Source: Bacteroidales bacterium UBA4417
Lineage (GTDB): Bacteria > Bacteroidota > Bacteroidia > Bacteroidales > UBA4417
Length of the DNA: 5,097 bases
Direction: 5' to 3'
Assembly (NCBI GenBank): GCA_002389705.1
Contig: DGQJ01000306.1
Span: forward strand, 4,495 to 9,591
Below, piece by piece: positions 1 through 5,097 of this stretch (its first letter is position 1; each line of letters starts with the position of its first letter). A program made the translations under genes and the position numbers. The notes under the pieces are model-generated. The model searched no databases. It was given only the letters and a program-made list of their open reading frames with translations, and had not been told where the DNA came from.

Positions 1-1151
1 CCGCCGGTATCACCGTCGAGGTCGAGGACTTCGCCGGCAAAATAAAGCCCGGGTACAAGTTTCGACTCCATTGTTTTAGAATTTACCTCCGCCAGGCTTA
101 CCCCTCCTGCGGTTGCCATTGCCATATTGAAACCACCCACTTTTTCGACTACAAAAGGGTATTCACAAAACGCAGCTACCAGTTGGTTCCTCTGAATTTT
201 TGTGATTTCAGCCAGCCTGGTTTCGGGTTCAATGGGTATCGATTTTAAAATCAGCTGAAGCAGGCTGCGCGGCAATTCGTACTTTTTCAGATATGTTTGA
301 ATGGCTGTTTTCCCTTCCTTTTCCGAAGCTGTTATTAAGGCACTCCTGAATTCATCAGCTTTGTCATCAATAAAATTGATCCTCAATTGATCACCACTCA
401 GGATATTTCGCGAAAAATCGAGTATTCCCGGGCCACTGAGGCCTTTATGGGTAAACCCGATATCGCCACGGTGCTCTCCCAGTTTTTTATCGCCGCGGTA
501 CAAATAAACCAGTTTATCCTGCACCGAAACTCCCGCTATAGAAGCCATCGTGTAATTGCGCACAAAAACAGGGCTCAGCGAGGGTTTAGGAGGCACAATG
601 GCATGCCCGAGCTGTTTTGCAAAATGGTATCCATCGCCGGTTGATCCCGTTGCAGGGTACGACATGCCCCCTGTGGTTATGACAATTACCGGAGCCTGAA
701 ACTGGCCTGCCTGAGTGGTTACCCTGAAACCCACAGGTGTTTTTTCAATACCCGAAACCTGCCTGTTGCAGGCAATCTGTACCCCGCTGCGGGCACATTC
801 GCTGAGCAGCACCTGCAGCACATCTTCTGCCTGCTGGCTGGCTGGGAATACTTTGCCATTCCTGTCAACAACGGTATCCAGGCCATGCGTGTTCAGAAAA
901 TGAACCAGGTCGGTATTGGTAAATGTATGTAAAGCTGTTTTCAGGAATCGGTGGTTCTCACCATAGTGATCGAAAAAATCGCTGAGTTTGCAATCGTGAG
1001 TTATATTGCAACGACCGGTTCCGGAGATAAGTAACTTTTTTCCTGGCCTTTCATTTTTCTCGAGTACAATTACCTTCCGGCCGATACAATGCATGGCTGC
1101 AAAAAGTCCGGCCGGACCGGCTCCAATAATCAGAACATCAGCAGTTATCAA
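1..1151 (-). CDS. BaiN/HI0933-type NAD(P)/FAD-dependent oxidoreductase (C-terminus cut by window edge)
   Basis: This open frame gives 383 codons and runs off the left edge. It matches the HI0933/BaiN-like flavoprotein family (often named 'aminoacetone oxidase family FAD-binding enzyme'), whose members are about 400-410 residues, so roughly 20-30 residues are missing. Seen: an N-terminal dinucleotide fold with GAGPAG at residues 10-15 and an acidic strand end (LEKNE, 30-34); the family signature SGTGRCN at 43-49; TTGGMSYPATGSTGDGY at 159-175; FTHKGLSGPGIL at 233-244; and near the end GLYFAGEVLDLDGDTGG at 367-383, the second FAD-contacting motif. The start is taken as TTG (1151-1149). An in-frame stop lies at 1173-1175, no ATG or GTG intervenes, and the next ATG lies inside the FAD fold. 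Known: the family binds FAD, and some members reduce bile-acid intermediates. The substrate here cannot be inferred. It is probably a soluble cytoplasmic protein, since no signal peptide is visible. Confidence 0.9.
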   Translation of the reverse strand, partial: MITADVLIIGAGPAGLFAAMHCIGRKVIVLEKNERPGKKLLISGTGRCNITHDCKLSDFFDHYGENHRFLKTALHTFTNTDLVHFLNTHGLDTVVDRNGKVFPASQQAEDVLQVLLSECARSGVQIACNRQVSGIEKTPVGFRVTTQAGQFQAPVIVITTGGMSYPATGSTGDGYHFAKQLGHAIVPPKPSLSPVFVRNYTMASIAGVSVQDKLVYLYRGDKKLGEHRGDIGFTHKGLSGPGILDFSRNILSGDQLRINFIDDKADEFRSALITASEKEGKTAIQTYLKKYELPRSLLQLILKSIPIEPETRLAEITKIQRNQLVAAFCEYPFVVEKVGGFNMAMATAGGVSLAEVNSKTMESKLVPGLYFAGEVLDLDGDTG

Positions 1152-1181
1152 AAAGCAGGTACGCGTTAGTGGTTAAAGTGG

Positions 1182-1189
1182 CAAAATTA
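1182..1189 (-). promoter_or_regulatory. Possible Bacteroidetes -7 element upstream of the flavoprotein gene
   Basis: Read on the minus strand this is TAATTTTG, an exact match to the Bacteroidetes -7 consensus TAnnTTTG. It lies about 30 nt upstream of the proposed TTG start, which would give a short leader of about 25 nt and so agrees with that start. The nearest TTG that could act as a -33 element is only 15 nt upstream, closer than the usual spacing, so the call is tentative. The rest of the 139-bp gap holds only a short stem (1216-1231) and nothing else I recognise. Confidence 0.35.
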
Positions 1190-1215
1190 ACAAGAAAGTG
1201 GAGGCAAGACCTAAA

Positions 1216-1231
1216 TGTATTCACAAATACA
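1216..1231. repeat. Short inverted repeat in the flavoprotein upstream region
   Basis: TGTATT (1216-1221) and AATACA (1226-1231) are perfect 6-bp inverted arms around a 4-nt CACA spacer. It lies 27 bp upstream (minus-strand sense) of the putative -7 element of the flavoprotein gene and about 60 bp beyond the stop of the GT87 gene. It could be an operator-like site. The AT-rich arms are short enough to occur by chance, and no T-run follows on the minus strand, so it does not look like a terminator. Confidence 0.25.
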
Positions 1232-1290
1232 CAGTGCGTTGAACTGCATGGTAATCTCCAACCTTCGTTTTAACATGAACAGGCTGAATA

Positions 1291-2481
1291 TTAAACAGCT
1301 GCCGGCGTTTTATCATCGCTTATCTCGTTTTTATAGCTGAGTTGGTCGTACACAATTTTGAACCAGACAAAAATACAGGGTACAGCTTTTAGCGAATAGG
1401 GTATCACGTATTCATTACGTATAAACCGGGGAAAGATATCAGTCGGCGATAAGGAGGTAAAAACAAACGCGAATACCAGCAGTACAATGTTGAGTGTGCT
1501 CGTACGGCCGGCAACAAACCAAAGCGCAACTCCCGACATAGCAATGATAAATGTCGGCGACTCGGCTTTATGATTGAATATCACCACCCAAATTAATACG
1601 CTGGCCAGGGCTAGTATCCTGAAATCAAAGTATTGATAACTTTTTATTTTGTAAAACGGAATCATAAACAATACAGCCCCTGCGAGCACCACGGCAAGTT
1701 TGTTTACGTCGGTTCCCAGCCACGAATTTAACCAGCCCATCACCGAATACCCGTACGATATATTGTGATCGTGATACAGCATGTTCCAATACGATCTGAA
1801 CAAAAATTCGTATTGCTGAACTCCAACAAATAATAAGGGCAGCACAAAAAGCAGCACCGTCCATAACACGGAATACAGGGCCAGCTTCATTTTTTGAGGA
1901 TAAAAAAGGAACAGGGCGAATCCGACAATGCCAAATAATTTTATATACACGGTAAACACAACGCACAAGGTTGCCCACAGGAATTTTTCCTTCTCAAGCA
2001 AGCCAAACGCAAGAATTAACAACCCGGCTATAAGTGCATTGGACTGGCCGTTTTGCAGGCTCGTCATCAACTCAATAAGGCAAAGCGCCAAAAGTATGTT
2101 TTTCTTTTTATCCGTAATACCGGGCAGGTAATAAATTGCAAATACCAGCAACAGCGCGTTAAACAGGTTCCAGAGGTTGTAGCCCAGCCAGTCGGGAAAA
2201 ACGGCAAACGCCCCGAAAAAGGCCGCAAATGTGGGCGTGTACTTGTACAAATCCCATTGCTCTTCGGGGTACAAAATATACAAATCCTTGTTGTCCTTCA
2301 GGTGATGGAAGGAGTTAGCGAATATCACATAGTTGTTATAATGCGTATACTCTTTCCCACCTTCAACAAATGTTTTCTTTGAGCGGGTAAGTGCCTGTAT
2401 GCTTGCAACCAGCGAAAGCAGCACAACAATATAAACCAGGTATTCCTTTTTGAATGTTATTTTACTAAAAACCTTCTTCAT
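1291..2481 (-). CDS. GT87 (DUF2029)-type integral membrane glycosyltransferase
   Basis: This is a 396-residue, very hydrophobic protein with about 11 predicted membrane spans, beginning near residues 14-31 and ending near 360-378. The pattern fits GT87/DUF2029, GT-C-fold enzymes typified by mycobacterial polyprenol-phosphate-mannose-dependent alpha-mannosyltransferases. Matching elements are the first extracytoplasmic loop with DLYILYPEE (66-74) and WDLYKYTPTF (76-85), the family-like QNGQSNALI (143-151), a basic residue inside a hydrophobic stretch (K181), NISYGYSVMGWL (240-251) and HKAESPTF (304-311). Known: such enzymes move a sugar from a polyprenyl-phosphate donor onto a glycan or glycolipid on the outer face of the inner membrane. 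Donor and acceptor here are unknown. ATG at 2481 starts just before the first span (MKKVFSK, a positive-inside N-terminus). No Shine-Dalgarno is visible. It lies 126 bp downstream of the acetyltransferase gene, so co-transcription is possible but unproven. Confidence 0.82.
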   Translation of the reverse strand: MKKVFSKITFKKEYLVYIVVLLSLVASIQALTRSKKTFVEGGKEYTHYNNYVIFANSFHHLKDNKDLYILYPEEQWDLYKYTPTFAAFFGAFAVFPDWLGYNLWNLFNALLLVFAIYYLPGITDKKKNILLALCLIELMTSLQNGQSNALIAGLLILAFGLLEKEKFLWATLCVVFTVYIKLFGIVGFALFLFYPQKMKLALYSVLWTVLLFVLPLLFVGVQQYEFLFRSYWNMLYHDHNISYGYSVMGWLNSWLGTDVNKLAVVLAGAVLFMIPFYKIKSYQYFDFRILALASVLIWVVIFNHKAESPTFIIAMSGVALWFVAGRTSTLNIVLLVFAFVFTSLSPTDIFPRFIRNEYVIPYSLKAVPCIFVWFKIVYDQLSYKNEISDDKTPAAV

Positions 2482-2514
2482 AAAATTACTGATCAGCTTA
2501 ATGAAAGCAACGAT

Positions 2515-2540
2515 ATCGCATTAAAAGAATGTTATGCGAT
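2515..2540. repeat. Inverted repeat upstream of the GT87 gene
   Basis: ATCGCAT (2515-2521) and ATGCGAT (2534-2540) are perfect 7-bp inverted arms around a 12-nt AT-rich spacer, centred about 46 bp upstream of the GT87 start codon. An 8-bp palindrome, CGATATCG (2511-2518), overlaps the start-proximal arm. The arrangement resembles an operator for a dimeric regulator or a leader hairpin. It is not an intrinsic terminator, because no T-run follows. No clear -33/-7 promoter pair was found in this 126-bp gap. Confidence 0.35.
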
Positions 2541-2607
2541 GCCCAACGATTTTTTAGGTGAACGAAAATAATAAAAATTAAAGCAACCCCACTAAAGCCA
2601 GGCCGCG

Positions 2608-3090
2608 TTAATCCTTTTTTCGCTCATATAAGGGAAGATTTGCAAGCCTGGCTATACTTTCCGAAGCCAGTACGCCTTCGCGGCTGAAGGGCCAGGAAAA
2701 CAAGGCTTTGATCGGATGCCGGGCCCGTATTTTCTCTATTGCTGTGGCAGCCAGTGTTTTTGTGATGCCTTGCTGCCTGTACTCAGGTAAAACCAGTGCC
2801 GAACACAGGTACAATGCATCATACGCAGCATCTTCAGGCGTAAGGTCGAATAATTCTTTTTCATTGATTTCCCGGTTGATAAAACGGTTCATTAAACTGA
2901 TGGTAGTCGGGATGCACAAAACCCAGGCAACAGGTCCGTTGCCATCGTCGTATTCCGAAACAGCAGCCGGATGCAGGCGCAGCATACGTTCGATAACATG
3001 CTGATCGACATCAAGCTGGCTGGGATCGTTTTTAACATCAAAAACTTCGGTTGCCAGTTGTATCATTCGCTCGAGATTGCTTAATGCCAT
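2608..3090 (-). CDS. GNAT-type N-acetyltransferase (small, substrate unknown)
   Basis: This 160-residue soluble protein resembles GCN5-related N-acetyltransferases. The clearest part is motif A: a hydrophobic strand (ALYLCSALVL, 92-101) followed by PEYRQQGITKTLAATAIEKI (102-121), where R105-Q-Q-G108-I-T110 sits in the pyrophosphate-binding position of acetyl-CoA (family consensus R/Q-x-x-G-x-G/A). The last Gly/Ala is Thr here. A second strand (ALFSWPFS) and a helix follow toward the C-terminus (LANLPLYERKKD), as expected for the end of a GNAT fold. The N-terminal half (1-90) is poorly conserved by eye and gives no clue to the acceptor. ATG at 3090 is supported by an in-frame TAA a few codons upstream. 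A -7-like box lies 18 nt upstream, and a terminator separates the gene from the tRNA, so it probably has its own promoter. Family call fairly sure, substrate unknown. Confidence 0.72.
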   Translation of the reverse strand: MALSNLERMIQLATEVFDVKNDPSQLDVDQHVIERMLRLHPAAVSEYDDGNGPVAWVLCIPTTISLMNRFINREINEKELFDLTPEDAAYDALYLCSALVLPEYRQQGITKTLAATAIEKIRARHPIKALFSWPFSREGVLASESIARLANLPLYERKKD

Positions 3091-3107
3091 AGCAGAAAAT
3101 TAAAGTT

Positions 3108-3115
3108 CAAAGTTA
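3108..3115 (-). promoter_or_regulatory. Possible -7 element of the acetyltransferase gene
   Basis: Minus-strand TAACTTTG matches TAnnTTTG exactly and lies 18 nt before the ATG at 3090. It falls in the gap between the tRNA terminator and the coding region, where a promoter would be needed. No TTG or TTTG is visible at the expected -33 distance, which weakens the call. Confidence 0.35.
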
Positions 3116-3161
3116 ATGACTATTGTCCTTGAGGTTAGCACTTGTATTGCCGGAATGGCAT

Positions 3162-3198
3162 AAAAAAAGTGTGACCAACATGTTGCTGATGACACTTT
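3162..3198 (-). terminator. Intrinsic terminator of tRNA-Gly
   Basis: On the minus strand, 3198 to 3166 folds into a 15-position stem closed by a 3-nt ACA loop. The pairs begin AAAGTGT against ACACTTT, one C-C mismatch follows, then seven more pairs including two G-T wobbles. The 3' arm runs directly into seven T residues (3168-3162). It begins 2 nt after the tRNA discriminator base, which is the expected place for a factor-independent terminator ending the tRNA transcript. Confidence 0.8.
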
Positions 3199-3199
3199 G

Positions 3200-3272
3200 A
3201 GCGGAAAAAGGGATTCGAACCCTCGACCCTCAGCTTGGGAAGCTGATGCTCTACCAACTGAGCTACTTCCGC
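3200..3272 (-). tRNA. tRNA-Gly (anticodon CCC)
   Basis: A full 73-nt cloverleaf is present. The acceptor stem pairs GCGGAAG with TTTCCGC (one G-T pair), followed by discriminator T, as expected for bacterial tRNA-Gly. The D-arm is GCTC/GAGC with loop AGTTGGTA. The anticodon stem is TCAGC/GCTGA around the loop TTCCCAA. The T-arm is GAGGG/CCCTT around TTCGAAT. The anticodon CCC lies at 3239-3237 and reads the glycine codon GGG. CCA is not encoded (the genome has TCAA at the 3' end), so the tail must be added by a tRNA nucleotidyltransferase. It is flanked by its own promoter-like element and a terminator. Confidence 0.96.
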
Positions 3273-3282
3273 GTTAATGCTG

Positions 3283-3315
3283 CAAAAATAATAAATGATT
3301 GCAGTTATTCATCAA
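3283..3315 (-). promoter_or_regulatory. Promoter of tRNA-Gly (Bacteroidetes-type -33/-7)
   Basis: The minus strand carries TTG (3315-3313), a 22-nt spacer, then TATTTTTG (3290-3283), which fits the TTG / TAnnTTTG arrangement of Bacteroidetes sigma-A promoters. The -7 box ends 11 nt before the mature tRNA 5' end, leaving room for a leader of a few nucleotides. It lies in the AT-rich 59-bp gap after the GH13 stop codon. Confidence 0.6.
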
Positions 3316-3331
3316 TAAAAATAAAAAAATG

Positions 3332-4612
3332 CTACTCCTGCACCAAAACCATATAACCCCAGGCGGGTAGCGAGAAACAGGGTGTTTCGCCCAAGGTTAT
3401 TTTCATGCTGCTTTTCAGGTCGGTATAGTTACCCTGGTATCCATCGCCGGCCAGGCTGAAATCCACATTTCCCGGGCTCAGGTTCAACAAAACAACAATT
3501 CCTTTTCCATCGCTGTTACGGCTGAAACCAAATACCTGTTCATCGCGCGTGGTGGTAAGCAACCGGAAATCCGATTTGGGCTGAAGGCTTCGCAGTGCCG
3601 GATTGTTCACCCTGAGATGTGCCAGTTTGCGGTACAGCAATGCCATTTTATCTTCTTTCCATTCTATGCAATCTTTATCAAAAAATGAAAGCCTGCGGTA
3701 GTTACCTGCTTCCATTCCCGAATAAATAAGCGGCATACCCGGCAATGTGAATATAAGCACAGCAAAAGCCTCGAGGGCAAAATGCAGGCGTTCTATTTCC
3801 GATCCGTTCCAGGAGTTTTCGTCGTGGTTACTGATAAACATCAGGTTATCGGCACCTGCCGGAAAATCAGTGATCTCCGAAGGAATGCGCCAGCGTATTT
3901 CATCGGCAGTGCATTTGCCGGCGGCAATATCATTCCATACATGCATCAGGTTCCAGTTATACAGCACATCGAAGGCTTCTTCGGTCAGATCGCGCTGTTC
4001 GGCTTCGGCAAGCATAAAAACATGTTTTACAGTTTCCAGTTCCTTACGAGCCTGGTTCCAGAAATCAGTGGGCACTAGCATGGCCATGTCGCAACGGAAA
4101 CCATCAATATTCGTTTTCTGAATCCAGAATTTCATGGCTTCAATCATGGCCATCCTCAGATCGGGGTTCGTGTAATCGAGGCCAATCACATCTTCCCATT
4201 CCGGGAAAGGCGGATGCACCTCGCCTGCGTCGTTTCGGCGGTAAAAGGCCGGAAACTCATCAACCCAATGGTGGTCCCATGCGGTATGGTTTGCTACCCA
4301 ATCGAGAATTACAAACATTCCCAGCGCATGAATTTCGTTTACCATATCAATAAACTCATCCATGGTTCCATAGGCAGGATCGAGCTGGCAGTAGTTTCGT
4401 ATGGAATAGTAGCTCCCAAGCGAACCTTTACGGTTTTTGATACCGATGGGCTGCAAGGGCATAAACCATAATATGCCTGCACCCAGCTCCTTTAAACGGG
4501 GCAGGTGCTGCCTGAATTCGCTTATGGTTCCGCCGGGCGTATATTGCCTCAGGTTAACTTCGTACACAACCTGGTTGCGCGCCCAATCGGGGAAAATATA
4601 TTTTTGACTCAC
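3332..4612 (-). CDS. GH13 alpha-amylase-family glycoside hydrolase, cytoplasmic
   Basis: This 426-residue protein has the complete GH13 signature set. Region I is LDWVANH (103-109), region II GFRCD (171-175) with nucleophile D175, region III MLAEAEQ (200-206) with acid/base E203, and region IV FISNHDEN (259-266) with transition-state stabiliser D264. The barrel starts at VVYEVNLRQY (15-24). Domain B after region I is short (about 110-146). LPGMPLIYSG follows the barrel, and a beta-rich C-domain (about 345-426) ends the protein. There is no signal peptide, carbohydrate-binding module or lipobox, so it should act in the cytoplasm on maltodextrin, glycogen or another alpha-glucan. Exact specificity (alpha-amylase, glucosidase or transferase) cannot be read from this. 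The start is GTG at 4612-4610: an in-frame TAA lies at 4625-4627, and no ATG occurs before the conserved W49-F50-M51 region. The stop is TAG. No Shine-Dalgarno is present; the leader is A-rich. Confidence 0.93.
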   Translation of the reverse strand: MSQKYIFPDWARNQVVYEVNLRQYTPGGTISEFRQHLPRLKELGAGILWFMPLQPIGIKNRKGSLGSYYSIRNYCQLDPAYGTMDEFIDMVNEIHALGMFVILDWVANHTAWDHHWVDEFPAFYRRNDAGEVHPPFPEWEDVIGLDYTNPDLRMAMIEAMKFWIQKTNIDGFRCDMAMLVPTDFWNQARKELETVKHVFMLAEAEQRDLTEEAFDVLYNWNLMHVWNDIAAGKCTADEIRWRIPSEITDFPAGADNLMFISNHDENSWNGSEIERLHFALEAFAVLIFTLPGMPLIYSGMEAGNYRRLSFFDKDCIEWKEDKMALLYRKLAHLRVNNPALRSLQPKSDFRLLTTTRDEQVFGFSRNSDGKGIVVLLNLSPGNVDFSLAGDGYQGNYTDLKSSMKITLGETPCFSLPAWGYMVLVQE

Positions 4613-4664
4613 GTTTTGTTTGAGTTAAAGTTGAGGGAATAAATTTTACGCATTTTAATAAAGC

Positions 4665-4695
4665 CCTGGTTTAGAATGAAAACCCTGTAACCAGG
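4665..4695 (-). terminator. Possible weak terminator after the small unknown gene
   Basis: CCTGGTT (4665-4671) and AACCAGG (4689-4695) form a perfect 7-bp inverted repeat with a 17-nt spacer. On the minus strand the 3' arm is followed by GCTTTATT, a broken T-rich tract. It could end the transcript of the small gene at 4761-5078, which lies about 65 bp upstream in transcription order. The long loop and poor T-run make it a weak candidate; it may instead be a leader structure for the GH13 gene. Confidence 0.3.
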
Positions 4696-4757
4696 CCCAA
4701 AGCACTATGCACTCTGCACAGAGCACTAAGCACCAAGCACAGGGCACAAAGCACCAA
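4695..4757. repeat. GCACnnn heptamer tandem repeat (9 units)
   Basis: On the plus strand, eight consecutive 7-bp units fit the pattern GCACnnn from 4702 to 4757, in exact register: GCACTAT, GCACTCT, GCACAGA, GCACTAA, GCACCAA, GCACAGG, GCACAAA, GCACCAA. A ninth, degenerate unit GCCCAAA precedes them at 4695-4701. The GCAC core is invariant in eight units while the last three bases vary but favour A. The array ends 3 bp from the stop codon of the small unknown gene and overlaps one base of the inverted repeat at 4665-4695. It is not a CRISPR, since the unit is too short and there are no spacers. Confidence 0.85.
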
Positions 4758-4760
4758 GGC

Positions 4761-5078
4761 TTACAGATGAAAAATTTCATTAGCCGTATCGAAATCGATA
4801 TAAAAATCGGCCAGGGGTTTTAAGGATTGAACTGCTTTATGCTCCTGTTTCAGTATTTCGACCCTGAAGTGATCCAAAACCTCTTTACGGGTATATTTCT
4901 GTTCGTCCCAGGTATCTTCGTAGGTGAGTTCAATAAACACCCGCAAATCGCTCTGGTTAATTTTTATGGAATATAACCCGGCAATAATAAGTACATCAAT
5001 GCCGTCGAAATCGGTATGCAGCTGATCCACGCGTTGGGTGAACAAGTCAACAACAGGCATGACTGATTTTTTATTCAT
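4761..5078 (-). CDS. Small protein of unknown function
   Basis: I do not recognise this family. The frame gives 105 residues from ATG at 5078, with a TAA stop at 4763-4761. The product looks soluble and mixed alpha/beta: a hydrophobic strand DVLIIAGLYSIKI near residues 28-40, a second strand RVFIELTYE (46-54), then a charged helical stretch (about 63-85). It is acidic near the C-terminus (DFYIDFDTANE). There is no signal peptide, membrane span or obvious DNA-binding motif. The frame stays open upstream to the window edge (NIDDFR precedes the Met), so the true start could lie outside the window; Met7 (5060) is another choice. A weak AGG lies immediately before the ATG. It is likely a real gene, given its length and an uninterrupted frame of protein-like composition ending just before the repeat array. 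Confidence 0.6.
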   Translation of the reverse strand: MNKKSVMPVVDLFTQRVDQLHTDFDGIDVLIIAGLYSIKINQSDLRVFIELTYEDTWDEQKYTRKEVLDHFRVEILKQEHKAVQSLKPLADFYIDFDTANEIFHL

Positions 5079-5097
5079 CCTGAAATCATCAATATTG

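Noticed and set aside
387..903. Plus-strand open frames opposite the flavoprotein gene
   Set aside because: The minus-strand frame is uninterrupted across the region and carries the family motifs; the plus-strand products look like shadows.
1625..2382. Open frames in other phases across the GT87 gene
   Set aside because: They are embedded in a clear membrane-protein gene and show no domain-like sequence.
2596..2653. 8-bp inverted repeat AGCCAGGC/GCCTGGCT around the acetyltransferase stop codon
   Set aside because: The spacer is 42 nt, one arm lies within coding sequence, and no T-run follows directly, so a terminator is not supported.
2708..3004. Plus-strand open frame opposite the acetyltransferase gene
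   Set aside because: It is fully antisense to the GNAT coding region; its composition is not protein-like and no start context is visible.
3200..3272. tRNA-Gly as an integration site for a mobile element
   Set aside because: No second copy of the tRNA 3' end, integrase gene or other mobile-element gene is visible in the window.
3747..4121. Overlapping plus-strand open frames opposite the GH13 gene
   Set aside because: They lie antisense to a gene with all GH13 motifs, their products are low-complexity or Cys/Ser-rich and unlike known proteins, and two of them overlap each other in different frames.
1291..4612. GT87 and GH13 genes as one glycan operon
   Set aside because: A tRNA gene with its own terminator lies between them and the gaps are wide, so a shared transcript is not supported.
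4695..4757. Heptamer array as a CRISPR
   Set aside because: Units are 7 bp with no spacers of regular length and no cas genes nearby.

Overview
The window looks like ordinary chromosome from a member of the Bacteroidota (Bacteroidetes), probably a Bacteroidales-like lineage. Four observations support this. None of the intact genes has a convincing Shine-Dalgarno sequence. Several upstream regions carry the TAnnTTTG -7 element of this phylum. The tRNA gene does not encode its CCA tail. A GCACnnn heptamer tandem repeat, of a kind I associate with Bacteroidetes intergenic DNA, sits between two genes. The assignment rests on these traits and on protein style, not on a database search.

Every gene is on the minus strand, so transcription runs from right to left. 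Right to left: a small protein of unknown function (4761-5078, possibly extending past the right edge); a 148-bp intergenic stretch with a GC-rich inverted repeat and nine heptamer units (4695-4757); a cytoplasmic GH13 alpha-amylase-family enzyme with a GTG start (3332-4612); a tRNA-Gly with anticodon CCC (3200-3272), with a good promoter and an intrinsic terminator starting 2 nt after its end; a small GNAT-type acetyltransferase (2608-3090); a multi-membrane-spanning GT87/DUF2029-type glycosyltransferase (1291-2481); and a BaiN/HI0933-type FAD-dependent oxidoreductase that starts at TTG (1151) and is cut by the left edge.

The genes do not form an obvious pathway. Intergenic gaps of about 60 to 150 bp, plus separate promoter-like or terminator elements, suggest mostly independent transcription units. 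The GH13 enzyme (alpha-glucan metabolism) and the GT87 enzyme (lipid-linked sugar transfer in the membrane) both handle carbohydrate, but the tRNA with its terminator lies between them, so I do not infer an operon. I found no mobile element, CRISPR array, phage gene or toxin-antitoxin pair, and no convincing novel system. The points most worth a second look are the heptamer repeat, the two non-ATG starts, the inverted repeat upstream of the GT87 gene, and the unrecognised small protein.
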